Shown here: positions 33,435 to 40,901 of the stretch, piece after piece | Layout: each line of letters starts with the position of its first letter | Numbering within the stretch: the first letter of the stretch is position 1 | From: Thermogemmatispora aurantia | GTDB taxonomy: Bacteria > Chloroflexota > Ktedonobacteria > Ktedonobacterales > Ktedonobacteraceae | Reading direction: 5' to 3' | DNA: 64,000 bases | NCBI RefSeq assembly: GCF_008974285.1 | Contig: NZ_BKZV01000001.1 | Location: 1,520,214-1,584,213, forward strand | Translations under genes and position numbers: made by a program | The notes under the pieces: model-generated | Databases searched by the model: none | Seen by the model: only the letters and a program-made list of their open reading frames with translations | What the model was told of the DNA's origin: nothing

Positions 33435-34328
33435 TCAGGCAGCGGTGTGCAATACGAAGAAGAGCAAAACAAGCCCAACCAGGCCAGCGATCCAGCAATA
33501 GACGGCAAAAGGATAGAGGTTACCCGTCTCAAAATACTTCAGTAAGAATTTAGTACTGAGGTAAGCTGCTAGCCCCGAGAGTACCATGCCTGTAAAGACC
33601 AGCAGCAAGACGGAGCCTGAAAGGCCAAAGAGCTGAGGGATTTCAAGAACAGCCGCCGCAAAGATGATGGGCGTTCCTAGCAGAAAAGAATAGCGCGCCG
33701 CGTCCTCATGGCTGAGGCGCACACCGAGAGCGGCCACCATCGAAGCGCCAGAGCGCGAGATACCCGGGATCAAGGCCAGGGACTGGCCCAGGCCCACCAG
33801 CACCGCCTCTTTCCAGGAGAGCGAGGCCAGAGGACGCAGCAGACTCTTCGCGTCCTTACTAGCCTGACGACGCTCCTCTTGTGCCGTTCGATAGCGGCGC
33901 AAGGCCTCCCCAAAGAAGAGCAGGGAACCATTGACCACCAGGAAGGTGGCGGCGACAACAGGAGACGCGAAGAGCTGCTTCAGCGGCTTCTCCAGAAAGA
34001 CCCCCAGAATCCCCGTCGGGATCGAGCCGATAATGATCAACCAGCTCACCCATTCCTCGGTGCCTCGTTGTACCTGGCCTTCTTTGACGCTCTTCCACAA
34101 GGTGCGCAGCACCTGGAGCCAATCGCGCCAGAAATAGATCACGAGCGCCAGGGCTGTTCCCAGGTGGAGCGCTGTAATCAAAGGCAGAAAACGTTCGTTG
34201 CCCACAAGATCTCCCCAACCCAGCAGCCCAGGGATGACTACTGTGTGCCCCAGGCTGCTGATGGGGAACAGCTCGGTGATACCCTGCAACAGAGCTAGAA
34301 AAATGACCTGTCCGAGATTCAGATTCAT
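33435..34328 (-). CDS. uppP: Undecaprenyl-diphosphate phosphatase
   Basis: UppP/BacA removes a phosphate from undecaprenyl diphosphate to recycle the lipid carrier of wall synthesis. The 297-residue membrane protein (about eight spans) carries both active-site signatures. LLQGITELFPISSLGHTVV near the N-terminus has the Glu-rich motif, and IPGISRSGASMVAALGV (about residues 181-197) has the catalytic Arg. It differs from the most common PISSSGHL in having PISSLGHT. Transcribed after the ruvX-mltG pair in the same direction (25 bp gap), which places two wall enzymes side by side. Confidence 0.95.
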   Translation of the reverse strand: MNLNLGQVIFLALLQGITELFPISSLGHTVVIPGLLGWGDLVGNERFLPLITALHLGTALALVIYFWRDWLQVLRTLWKSVKEGQVQRGTEEWVSWLIIIGSIPTGILGVFLEKPLKQLFASPVVAATFLVVNGSLLFFGEALRRYRTAQEERRQASKDAKSLLRPLASLSWKEAVLVGLGQSLALIPGISRSGASMVAALGVRLSHEDAARYSFLLGTPIIFAAAVLEIPQLFGLSGSVLLLVFTGMVLSGLAAYLSTKFLLKYFETGNLYPFAVYCWIAGLVGLVLLFFVLHTAA

Positions 34329-34353
34329 TAGCTCTACTCTCGCCGTTGCTTCC

Positions 34354-35463
34354 TTACTTCAGATACTGCTGAACCTCCTGATCAAACTCGGCCTGAGTCT
34401 TGGCAAAGACGGCCCGTCCGTTATCAGGCCGGTTCAGGAAAAAGTAGTAGTCGGTTTTGGCCGGCGACGCCGCTGCCTGCAGGCTGGCCAGACTCGGGCT
34501 ACAGATCGGCGTCGGTGGCCAACCCTTATGTGTATACGTGTTCCAGGGACTATCGGGTAGCACCTGACTACCCGAAGCGGCCAGGGGCGCCCAGTAGCTC
34601 TTTGTGCCGGGCTGCGAATCGCGTGCGTACTGGACAGTGGGATCTGCATCGAGAAAGCCTGCTGTTTCGGCATTGGGACGATAGACACGGTTCCAGTAGA
34701 CACTGGCGATCAACGGGCGGTCGCTGTCAAAGGCCGCCTCACGTTCAACAATTGAGGCCAGAATGACCATCTGGTAGAGACTCATATGGTTCGCTGCCGC
34801 CTGCGTGTCCAGGTGGTACTGCTGCACCTTGGCCTGGAACTCCTCCAGCAGGCGATCGATCACATCAGTGGTCGTCGCCCCAAGCGTGAAAAAGTAGGTA
34901 TCGGGGAAGAGAAGCCCCTCCATCGTCGCCCCCGAGGGGAGCTGCTTGAGAAAAGGAAATTTGTTGCGATCGGGGAACTTGGCCGGATTCTTGGTGTAGG
35001 TCAGAAAGTCCTGCTTGCTGAAACGTGGCAAGCCCGCTGCCTCAATCTTGTCAGCAATCTGTTCCAGACGCCAGCCCTCGGGGACACGTATGGCAATCTC
35101 ATCGGGCTGCCCTGTCATGAGCGCATCGATGATGTCGCTCATGTTCATGCTGCTGTTCAGGTTGCGATAGACGCCAGCTTGCAAATGCTGGTCCAGACCC
35201 TTGATCTTGGCCCAGAAACGAAAGGCCAGCGTGTTGCGGATCAGTCCCTTGGCCTGCAGATCATTCGCCAGCTGCTGTACCGTCTCATTCTCCTGGACAA
35301 TGATCGTTACCGTATGCCCCTGGCCGGGCGGGCTGACAGGCTCTAAGACCGCCGTGACCAGGTTCCACGAGACATAGGTGAGGCCCAGAACCAGGGCAAA
35401 GACCAGAAAGACGCTGAGAATGGCCCCCCGTGAGCGAGGAGGGTGAGGACCTCGTACTTTCAT
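34354..35463 (-). CDS. mltG: Endolytic murein transglycosylase MltG
   Basis: MltG cleaves nascent peptidoglycan strands and so sets glycan length. The 369-residue protein has one N-terminal membrane helix (about 15-35), a LysM-like region (about 45-130) and the YceG catalytic domain. The active Glu is in ILASIVEREAAFDSDRPLIASVYWNR; downstream are DADPTVQYA and the substrate segment SPWNTYTHKGWPPTPICSPSLASLQAA. Its start overlaps the ruvX stop (ATGA), a pairing common in bacteria. The next gene downstream is uppP. Confidence 0.95.
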   Translation of the reverse strand: MKVRGPHPPRSRGAILSVFLVFALVLGLTYVSWNLVTAVLEPVSPPGQGHTVTIIVQENETVQQLANDLQAKGLIRNTLAFRFWAKIKGLDQHLQAGVYRNLNSSMNMSDIIDALMTGQPDEIAIRVPEGWRLEQIADKIEAAGLPRFSKQDFLTYTKNPAKFPDRNKFPFLKQLPSGATMEGLLFPDTYFFTLGATTTDVIDRLLEEFQAKVQQYHLDTQAAANHMSLYQMVILASIVEREAAFDSDRPLIASVYWNRVYRPNAETAGFLDADPTVQYARDSQPGTKSYWAPLAASGSQVLPDSPWNTYTHKGWPPTPICSPSLASLQAAASPAKTDYYFFLNRPDNGRAVFAKTQAEFDQEVQQYLK

Positions 35464-35954
35464 TGTGACGCTTCCTCTGGAGCTTGGTGCCGGTGATTCA
35501 GGTACTGCTGCAGAATAAGCGCCGCTGCCAGAGCATCGACTCCCTGCCGGTTCCTTCCTCCTTTTCCCTGACCACCTCGATGACCACCACGCCTGGAACG
35601 CCTCCCTCCTTCCTCCTGCTCCCGCTCTGCGAGCAAACGCTGCGCCTCCACGGTCGAGAGGCGCTCATCCCACAGATCGACTGGGATCTTGATATGGCGC
35701 TTCAAGCGCTCGACAAAGGCTAGCACACGCTCTCCCTGCTGATGGATCTGCCCATCAAGGCTGATCGGTAGCCCCACCACGAGCGCCTCAACCTCGTTCT
35801 CCTCAATGATGCGCCGCAGCGCCTCCCACAGCCGGGCCTCGTTGCCGCCTACCTCCAGCGTCGTATAGGGCGAGGCCAGAATCTGCGAGGCATCACTGAC
35901 GGCCACTCCGATGCGAGCCTCTCCCACGTCTAAAGCCAGTATGCGAGCCATCAT
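35460..35954 (-). CDS. ruvX: RuvX/YqgF family putative Holliday junction resolvase
   Basis: A 164-residue RNase H-fold nuclease with LALDVGEARIGVAVSD (first catalytic Asp), VEALVVGLPISLDG and VDLWDERLSTVEAQRLL. YqgF proteins process pre-16S rRNA 5' ends or resolve junctions. An inserted, highly basic Gly/Arg-rich stretch (about 114-137, with GGRRSRRGGHRGGQGKGGRNR-like composition) interrupts the C-terminal helix region and is unusual. The final DALAAALILQQYL supplies the last conserved Asp. Translationally coupled to mltG. Confidence 0.93.
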   Translation of the reverse strand: MMARILALDVGEARIGVAVSDASQILASPYTTLEVGGNEARLWEALRRIIEENEVEALVVGLPISLDGQIHQQGERVLAFVERLKRHIKIPVDLWDERLSTVEAQRLLAEREQEEGGRRSRRGGHRGGQGKGGRNRQGVDALAAALILQQYLNHRHQAPEEASQ

Positions 35955-36273
35955 AAAAAGTCAGACCAGCCTGCTATCTTTTATTTGCTACTACTTCTTA
36001 CTATAGAAGAGAGCAGTATCCATAGCATTCTAACGAAGGAAGCCTTCACTGTCTACGTCGCAAGGGAAAGAATAGCAAGGGTTGGTCTACGCAGCCTTCC
36101 CCTCTTCTCAGCGCCATTCCGCCGAGCAGCTCGCTGGTCAGTCAACAAGCCTCCCGCGGCGCTCGCCACTGGCCTGGCTCAAGAAAAACGCCGACAGACA
36201 GCGTGGCCAGCCAGTACGGGCCCATCTGCCGTCGGCGCTCCTCTTGCCTCCGTCTACAGCTTCTCCTACGAGA
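35955..36273. other. 319-bp gap
   Basis: It contains the minus-strand terminator at 36183-36237 and the presumed promoter region of ruvX. No gene is supported. Confidence 0.4.
36183..36237 (-). terminator. Intrinsic terminator of the PilM/baseplate-J operon
   Basis: On the minus strand CGCCGAC (36237-36231) pairs with GTCGGCG (36195-36189) across a 35-nt apical region that contains further pairing, and the stem is followed directly by TTTTTC. It lies 37 bp after the stop codon at 36274. Confidence 0.75.
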
Positions 36274-38919
36274 TCAGGAGACTGTCACGATGTTCCGATG
36301 GATATGGATATGATCGCGTAGCAAGGGCATCCAGGGATAGAAGCTCGGATTGACGGAGATGGCCGTTTGGATATCCACGGCCTGCTTTCCAAGGCGAGTG
36401 GCCAGCAGGCTGTTGAGATCGTTGAGCGCCTGATCCTTGGCCTTCCCGCTGAGCTGGCTTTGCAGCTCTTCGTCACTGATCGCCGGTCCAACCAGCCCTG
36501 TGGCCGTCAAAGTCAGCGTCAAGGAGCTGCCGCTGTTATGGGACGTCCCTTTCAAGCTTGTAATAGAGACAGGTTTCTCGCTGAGCAGTTCATACCCTTG
36601 TTGCAGTTTCTGGATAGCAGCATTGAGAGCAGCGCGGGCCGCCTCCTGAATATCGGCAGCGCGGACCACCAGGACCGCTGCCTGGAAGGTAAGGGTCGCT
36701 GTGAAGCTCCCACCAGGGGTCACCTGACCAACGGCAGGCGTCGCATTGACCTGCTCCTGCACCACTGGCTGACCAGCCATATCGCCGTTATGCAGTTGCT
36801 GCTTGAGCCAGTCACGCATTTCTTGCTGCAATCGAGTATCCAATTGACTCTTGATGGTATCAACATCGGTATTGGTCACTTGAGGCACGCTGCCCAGGCC
36901 ACCGCCCGAGGTAGGCTGAGGATTGGTGACCGTCAGTTCGTTGGCAGAGGCCCCGATCTGCTGCAGACTCTCGGGGGGGATGACCGTGATGCTATTGGCC
37001 GGCACATTGCCGCTGGTGCCGGGATTGACCGCCTCAACCTGGACCGGATAGGTAGTTCCGGGCGTAATCAGCGGCTCGGCGGTCGTTTTGAACTGGATAC
37101 CCGAGGGGGTTGCCACGATGGTGCCTGTCGGGATGACGAGCGAGTGGTTGCCTTCATTGGTAAACTCAACTGTCCCGTGGGCCTTAACCACGCCAACCCG
37201 CGCCAGCCCGCTCGCCCGTCCCTGAGCCTGGACATTGCGGCTAAAGAGCAGCACCTGGGCTGGCAAGGTATGAGCCGCCACATCCAAACGCGTGGTAGAG
37301 CTAGCGGTGAACTGGAGATTCTGGCTAAAGGCCCGCGCAGGGAGCGTGAAACTCACCTCAGCGGAGGGAACATAATAGGCAAGAGCAGCAATAAGAGCTA
37401 GCAAGAGCACAAGCAGACCCACGAAGAGCAACGGGCCACGAGCGCTGGCGCTGCGTGTGCTGGCTGGTCGACGGGGGGAACGGGCTGCGGTGACCCGTGC
37501 ACCGGCGCCGGTGGTGGATGCCGTTTTGCTCTGAGGCCGGCCCGAAACCAACTCGCCCGGCCCACGGGGCGCTGTTCCCGGCAAAGCTGTTCTGGGGGCA
37601 GCCGAGCCAGCTGGTCCCCTTACCAGTGAACCGCTGATCACACGTGGAGGCTCAGGAACAGAACGGGGAGGCAACGCACGCGTGGGCAACGCCTCAATAT
37701 CGGGCAGACCCAGCTCGCTCTCCTCCTCTTCAGCGTCAGGGATAGCCGTCTCTCCGTCAAAGCCACTCACTCGCGAAGGGGATGATCTGCTATAGCTCCG
37801 CGGCCCCAACCCGGACACGGAGGACGGGAAGTCTTCCTCCTCCTCCGCTGGCTCCTCGCCACCAGGGGTACTCCAGCGCTCGACAGAAAGGTGTGTCGCT
37901 GGCAGGGCGATATCCCCCTGATCACCCAGATCCTCGACTTCGGCTTCCAGCAGCGTTCCGCGCCGACCCGAGATCGCCGGAATATCGTCCTCGACCTCAT
38001 CGATGGGAGCGAAGGCACCACGTTGTTCGGGAAGAGAGCTGGGGGAGATCTCCTCGATACGACTGAAGGGATCGGCTGCTTCCTCTTCCTCCTGGCGCTC
38101 TCCTGCTTCAAGGGGGGCAGTAGTATAGGACTGCCGATCCATGCCGGCAGGCGCAGCGTGTGCGGGACCCGGCTGCGCGGCCTGGCGAATGTGCTGGGCG
38201 GTGCGGAAATCCTCCAGCAGCGTATCCTCAGCTTCATCCTCCTCCTGCCCAGACGGGAGGAGTGGAGAGATCTCCGCGGCGGCATCGATTGGTTCGATAT
38301 GAAAGTCATAAGAGTGCTCGGTCGATGGCTGAGAGTATCGGCGGACGGAGCCGCCTGCCTCAGCGGGGCGCTGAGGACTGGCCAGGTCTTCGATGAGTGG
38401 TTCCCGGCTTTCGCGTGGGCGCTCGAAAGAGCTTGACAATGAGCCAGGCTCCTCCACCCCTTTCAGCGATCTCGGGCCGGGCGCCGGCGCGCGCGGCAAT
38501 AACGGTTTCTCCTCCCTCTCCTCAGCTCCGCTAGAGAGAGCGCGCTGCTGCTCAGCGCGAGTACGCGCCGCAAGGCCGCGTGTCGATGACCGTGAGCTAG
38601 AGCTATGTTGCAGGGTACGTGCGGGCCGGCTGCCCGGGCGCGCTCGACTGCTGGGAGGAGAGGTCAGAGACTCGGCCACCTTGAAGCCTGCAGCCTTGAC
38701 CACCACTCGGACCTGACGATCCGAGCTGACGACGAGCACATCCTTGCCCAGCTCGCGCGTGCGTGCATGCAGCAGCCGCCAACCCACGTGGCTGCGCAAT
38801 TTGGTCTGCGGGGGCACCACCAGAATGAGACGCCGCGCCGGAACCTTCTCCAGGCGCTGGCGCACGTCGGTCAGTTCCTCTTCGGGGCCAAGATAAATGA
38901 TCTGCTGCTCGTCAGACAT
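36274..38919 (-). CDS. Baseplate-J-like membrane protein with long disordered region
   Basis: Start at 38919 (MSDEQQIIYLGPEEE) with GGGAG 10 nt upstream. The 881-residue protein has three parts. Residues about 1-90 form a small alpha/beta domain (LEKVPARRLILVVPPQTKL, GKDVLVVSSDRQVRVVVKAAGFKV). Residues about 90-540 are acidic, Pro/Ser/Glu-rich and disordered. A membrane helix (about 545-567, LFVGLLVLLLALIAALAYYV) is followed by an extracellular beta-rich region with the gp47/baseplate-J pattern (GTVEFTNEGNHSLVIPTGTIVAT, VQVEAVNPGTSGNVPANSITVI). No other phage gene is near, so this is a cellular protein. It lies 176 bp downstream of the FtsA/PilM-like gene and probably forms an envelope-spanning assembly with it. 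Confidence 0.75.
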   Translation of the reverse strand: MSDEQQIIYLGPEEELTDVRQRLEKVPARRLILVVPPQTKLRSHVGWRLLHARTRELGKDVLVVSSDRQVRVVVKAAGFKVAESLTSPPSSRARPGSRPARTLQHSSSSRSSTRGLAARTRAEQQRALSSGAEEREEKPLLPRAPAPGPRSLKGVEEPGSLSSSFERPRESREPLIEDLASPQRPAEAGGSVRRYSQPSTEHSYDFHIEPIDAAAEISPLLPSGQEEDEAEDTLLEDFRTAQHIRQAAQPGPAHAAPAGMDRQSYTTAPLEAGERQEEEEAADPFSRIEEISPSSLPEQRGAFAPIDEVEDDIPAISGRRGTLLEAEVEDLGDQGDIALPATHLSVERWSTPGGEEPAEEEEDFPSSVSGLGPRSYSRSSPSRVSGFDGETAIPDAEEEESELGLPDIEALPTRALPPRSVPEPPRVISGSLVRGPAGSAAPRTALPGTAPRGPGELVSGRPQSKTASTTGAGARVTAARSPRRPASTRSASARGPLLFVGLLVLLLALIAALAYYVPSAEVSFTLPARAFSQNLQFTASSTTRLDVAAHTLPAQVLLFSRNVQAQGRASGLARVGVVKAHGTVEFTNEGNHSLVIPTGTIVATPSGIQFKTTAEPLITPGTTYPVQVEAVNPGTSGNVPANSITVIPPESLQQIGASANELTVTNPQPTSGGGLGSVPQVTNTDVDTIKSQLDTRLQQEMRDWLKQQLHNGDMAGQPVVQEQVNATPAVGQVTPGGSFTATLTFQAAVLVVRAADIQEAARAALNAAIQKLQQGYELLSEKPVSITSLKGTSHNSGSSLTLTLTATGLVGPAISDEELQSQLSGKAKDQALNDLNSLLATRLGKQAVDIQTAISVNPSFYPWMPLLRDHIHIHRNIVTVS

Positions 38920-39095
38920 GTGCCCTACTCCCTGCATGCAGGCCAGCACGCGACTGCTTCTACGTGGGCCCTGTCTTCTGTCGTTGTCTCATGCCTGTCT
39001 GTGCTTTTCGGCTGGTTGCCAGCCAGGGCGAAACACCAGTGGCAATGCGCGACGGCTCTCCTCTCCCACCTGACCACTTGCCGCGCGCTCACGCC

Positions 39096-40430
39096 TCAGA
39101 GATGCATATTCTGGATCACTTTGTAGAGCGCTTGCTCCAGAGTACTGTTCTCGTTCTGAAGCTCGATAGCCTGGTAGGCCAGGGCCATCGGCGTGATATC
39201 CTGTGCATCGCGTAGCAGCTGACGCGGGTCAAGGATGCTGGTGACCATATCCGGCTGGACCGTCTCAATCAGCGGCGGACGGGCGAAAGGTAGGCGTTCT
39301 GTCCAGGGAAAGCTCCGTAGTTTTTCCTGCAGATCTGGTAGAGCTGAGCCACCACCAACCATATAGATCGCTGGCGGTAGAAGCTCGTTCTTCGCCAATT
39401 CCTCGATGAGCAGCTCCACACTGTCCATCCAGGTCTGGCACTCGGGAGCCAGAATGGCTCTGATCTCATCGCGCTCGTGACCCTTGACCATCCCATTGCT
39501 GTAAAGCACCTTGAGCTTCTCCGCTTCCTTCAACGAGAGACCCTTGCCCGTCGCCAGGCGCCGCGTAAAGGTTCGCCCTCCCAGGGCAAACATGCGTGTC
39601 TCTTCGATGCCACCCTGGCGCACCAGGGCGATATCGGTTGTTCCCCCCCCCACGTCAATGAAGATCGCCCCACTATCAGCACTCGCGTTGGTGCTGAGAC
39701 AGCGCGCCAGGGCATACGGCTCCGCCACGATAGCCACCAGGCGCAGATCAAGACCCTGGGCTACGGTCTCCAGCGCCCCTAACTGCATGAGGGGAGCAAA
39801 GGCGCTGAAGAGGGTCAGAGAGAGGTGGCGCCCGCGGAAACCAATGGGGTTCGTGACCACCTGCCCATCAACGCGCACCGAGATCACCGCAGCGTTGGTG
39901 AGACGCACCTCAATATTCTGATATCCCGTCTCAGCTGCAATACGATCGCGGGCATTTTTCAGCAGTTTCTGCTGAGCCATGCCGATCAGGCTTTCCAGCT
40001 CATCGGGCGTAATGAACTTGTTCGGTTGCTGACGGGTCTTGGTCACCGTGATCGAGCTGCCTTTGACCAGCTCGCCAGCAATGCCAATGACTGCATCCGG
40101 CGCCACGATATCGCCGGCAGCTCGCTCAGCCTGGATCAGAGCCTCATTGCAGCCCTGAATGACTCCCTCGATATCCGTGACGATGCCATCGGACATATGT
40201 GAGTAGCTCTGGCGATGCCGACCCACGCCGAGCACGATGCCCTGGTCATCTACAACCTCGAAGACGATCGCCTTCGCGTACTCCGTGCCAATATCAAGGG
40301 CAGTATAGAACTGGCGCCCACTCCCGTCACCATACTGCTCCTCGTAGCCGTCCTCGGGGACATATTCGTAGCTGCCTTCTCTGATCTGTCCCCGGAAGAG
40401 AGAGCGCAAGCGGTCAAAGAGCTTTACCAT
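39096..40430 (-). CDS. FtsA/PilM-like actin-fold ATPase
   Basis: The 444-residue protein has the actin-ATPase phosphate motifs YTALDIGTEYAKAIVFE and AIFIDVGGGTTDIALVRQGG, an SHS2-type insert between them, and the adenosine motif YMVGGGSALPDLQEKL. FtsA recruits the division machinery and PilM the type IV pilus inner-membrane complex. The N-terminal 40 residues (acidic, Tyr-rich) are extra, and the C-terminal amphipathic helix typical of FtsA is not obvious. It is co-directional with the baseplate-J-like membrane protein, which resembles a PilM-PilN-type pairing rather than ftsA-ftsZ. No ftsZ or pil genes are in the window. Confidence 0.8.
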   Translation of the reverse strand: MVKLFDRLRSLFRGQIREGSYEYVPEDGYEEQYGDGSGRQFYTALDIGTEYAKAIVFEVVDDQGIVLGVGRHRQSYSHMSDGIVTDIEGVIQGCNEALIQAERAAGDIVAPDAVIGIAGELVKGSSITVTKTRQQPNKFITPDELESLIGMAQQKLLKNARDRIAAETGYQNIEVRLTNAAVISVRVDGQVVTNPIGFRGRHLSLTLFSAFAPLMQLGALETVAQGLDLRLVAIVAEPYALARCLSTNASADSGAIFIDVGGGTTDIALVRQGGIEETRMFALGGRTFTRRLATGKGLSLKEAEKLKVLYSNGMVKGHERDEIRAILAPECQTWMDSVELLIEELAKNELLPPAIYMVGGGSALPDLQEKLRSFPWTERLPFARPPLIETVQPDMVTSILDPRQLLRDAQDITPMALAYQAIELQNENSTLEQALYKVIQNMHL

Positions 40431-40524
40431 CAGAACTCACAACATCCCCTGTTGATGCATGCCACAGAGAACATGCCGCCTTTCGGTCCAGGCTTTAATA
40501 GGTGAACACGAGCACTACACGTAC

Positions 40525-40553
40525 GTTATAACACAATGCCTGCTGGACAACAA
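40525..40553 (-). promoter_or_regulatory. Promoter of the FtsA/PilM-like gene
   Basis: Minus strand TTGTTG (40553-40548), 17-bp spacer, TATAAC (40530-40525). The -10 is 5 of 6; the -35 is weak. Confidence 0.5.
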
Positions 40554-40871
40554 GGGGCACCAGCTTCGCACCTTCTGTGGGCCTCCTCACTCAGCCAGTG
40601 TGCACCGCCTGCCCTGCGATGATGAGTCTGTCTCCCTCGTCTTCCTGACTGCGAGGCTGCTGCCGGTCTTCCTGCGGTAGGCAGCACCCGGGTCTGGCAT
40701 CAGTGTGGCAGCGTCCTTGCTCTACGCCTGGCTCATTCCAGCCAGATTGATTGGTCGGTTGGTTGGTCCTGGCTGGGCCAGCGAGCGAGTCTATCTGCTG
40801 GCTTTCTCTTCACTATGGAGCCAGCTCTCTCCCGAGTAGGAGCTTGCTGATGTTGTCCTGGGCGAGGCCGG

Positions 40872-40893
40872 GCAGGCCCGAGCAGGGGCCTGC
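40872..40893. terminator. GC hairpin after alaS
   Basis: GCAGGCCC/GGGCCTGC, perfect 8-bp stem with a 6-nt loop, 9 bp after the alaS stop on the minus strand. There is no U-tract, so the terminator role is tentative. Confidence 0.45.
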
Positions 40894-40901
40894 GCCGGCG
40901 C

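Larger units (their letters stand above)
40431..40901. other. 471-bp gap
   Basis: It holds the promoter of the FtsA/PilM-like gene (40525-40553) and, near alaS, a GC-rich hairpin at 40872-40893. No gene is supported. Confidence 0.4.

Noticed and set aside
36274-38919. Prophage remnant because of the baseplate-J-like domain
   Set aside because: No other phage genes, attachment sites or integrase are nearby, and the protein has a membrane anchor and a cellular partner gene.
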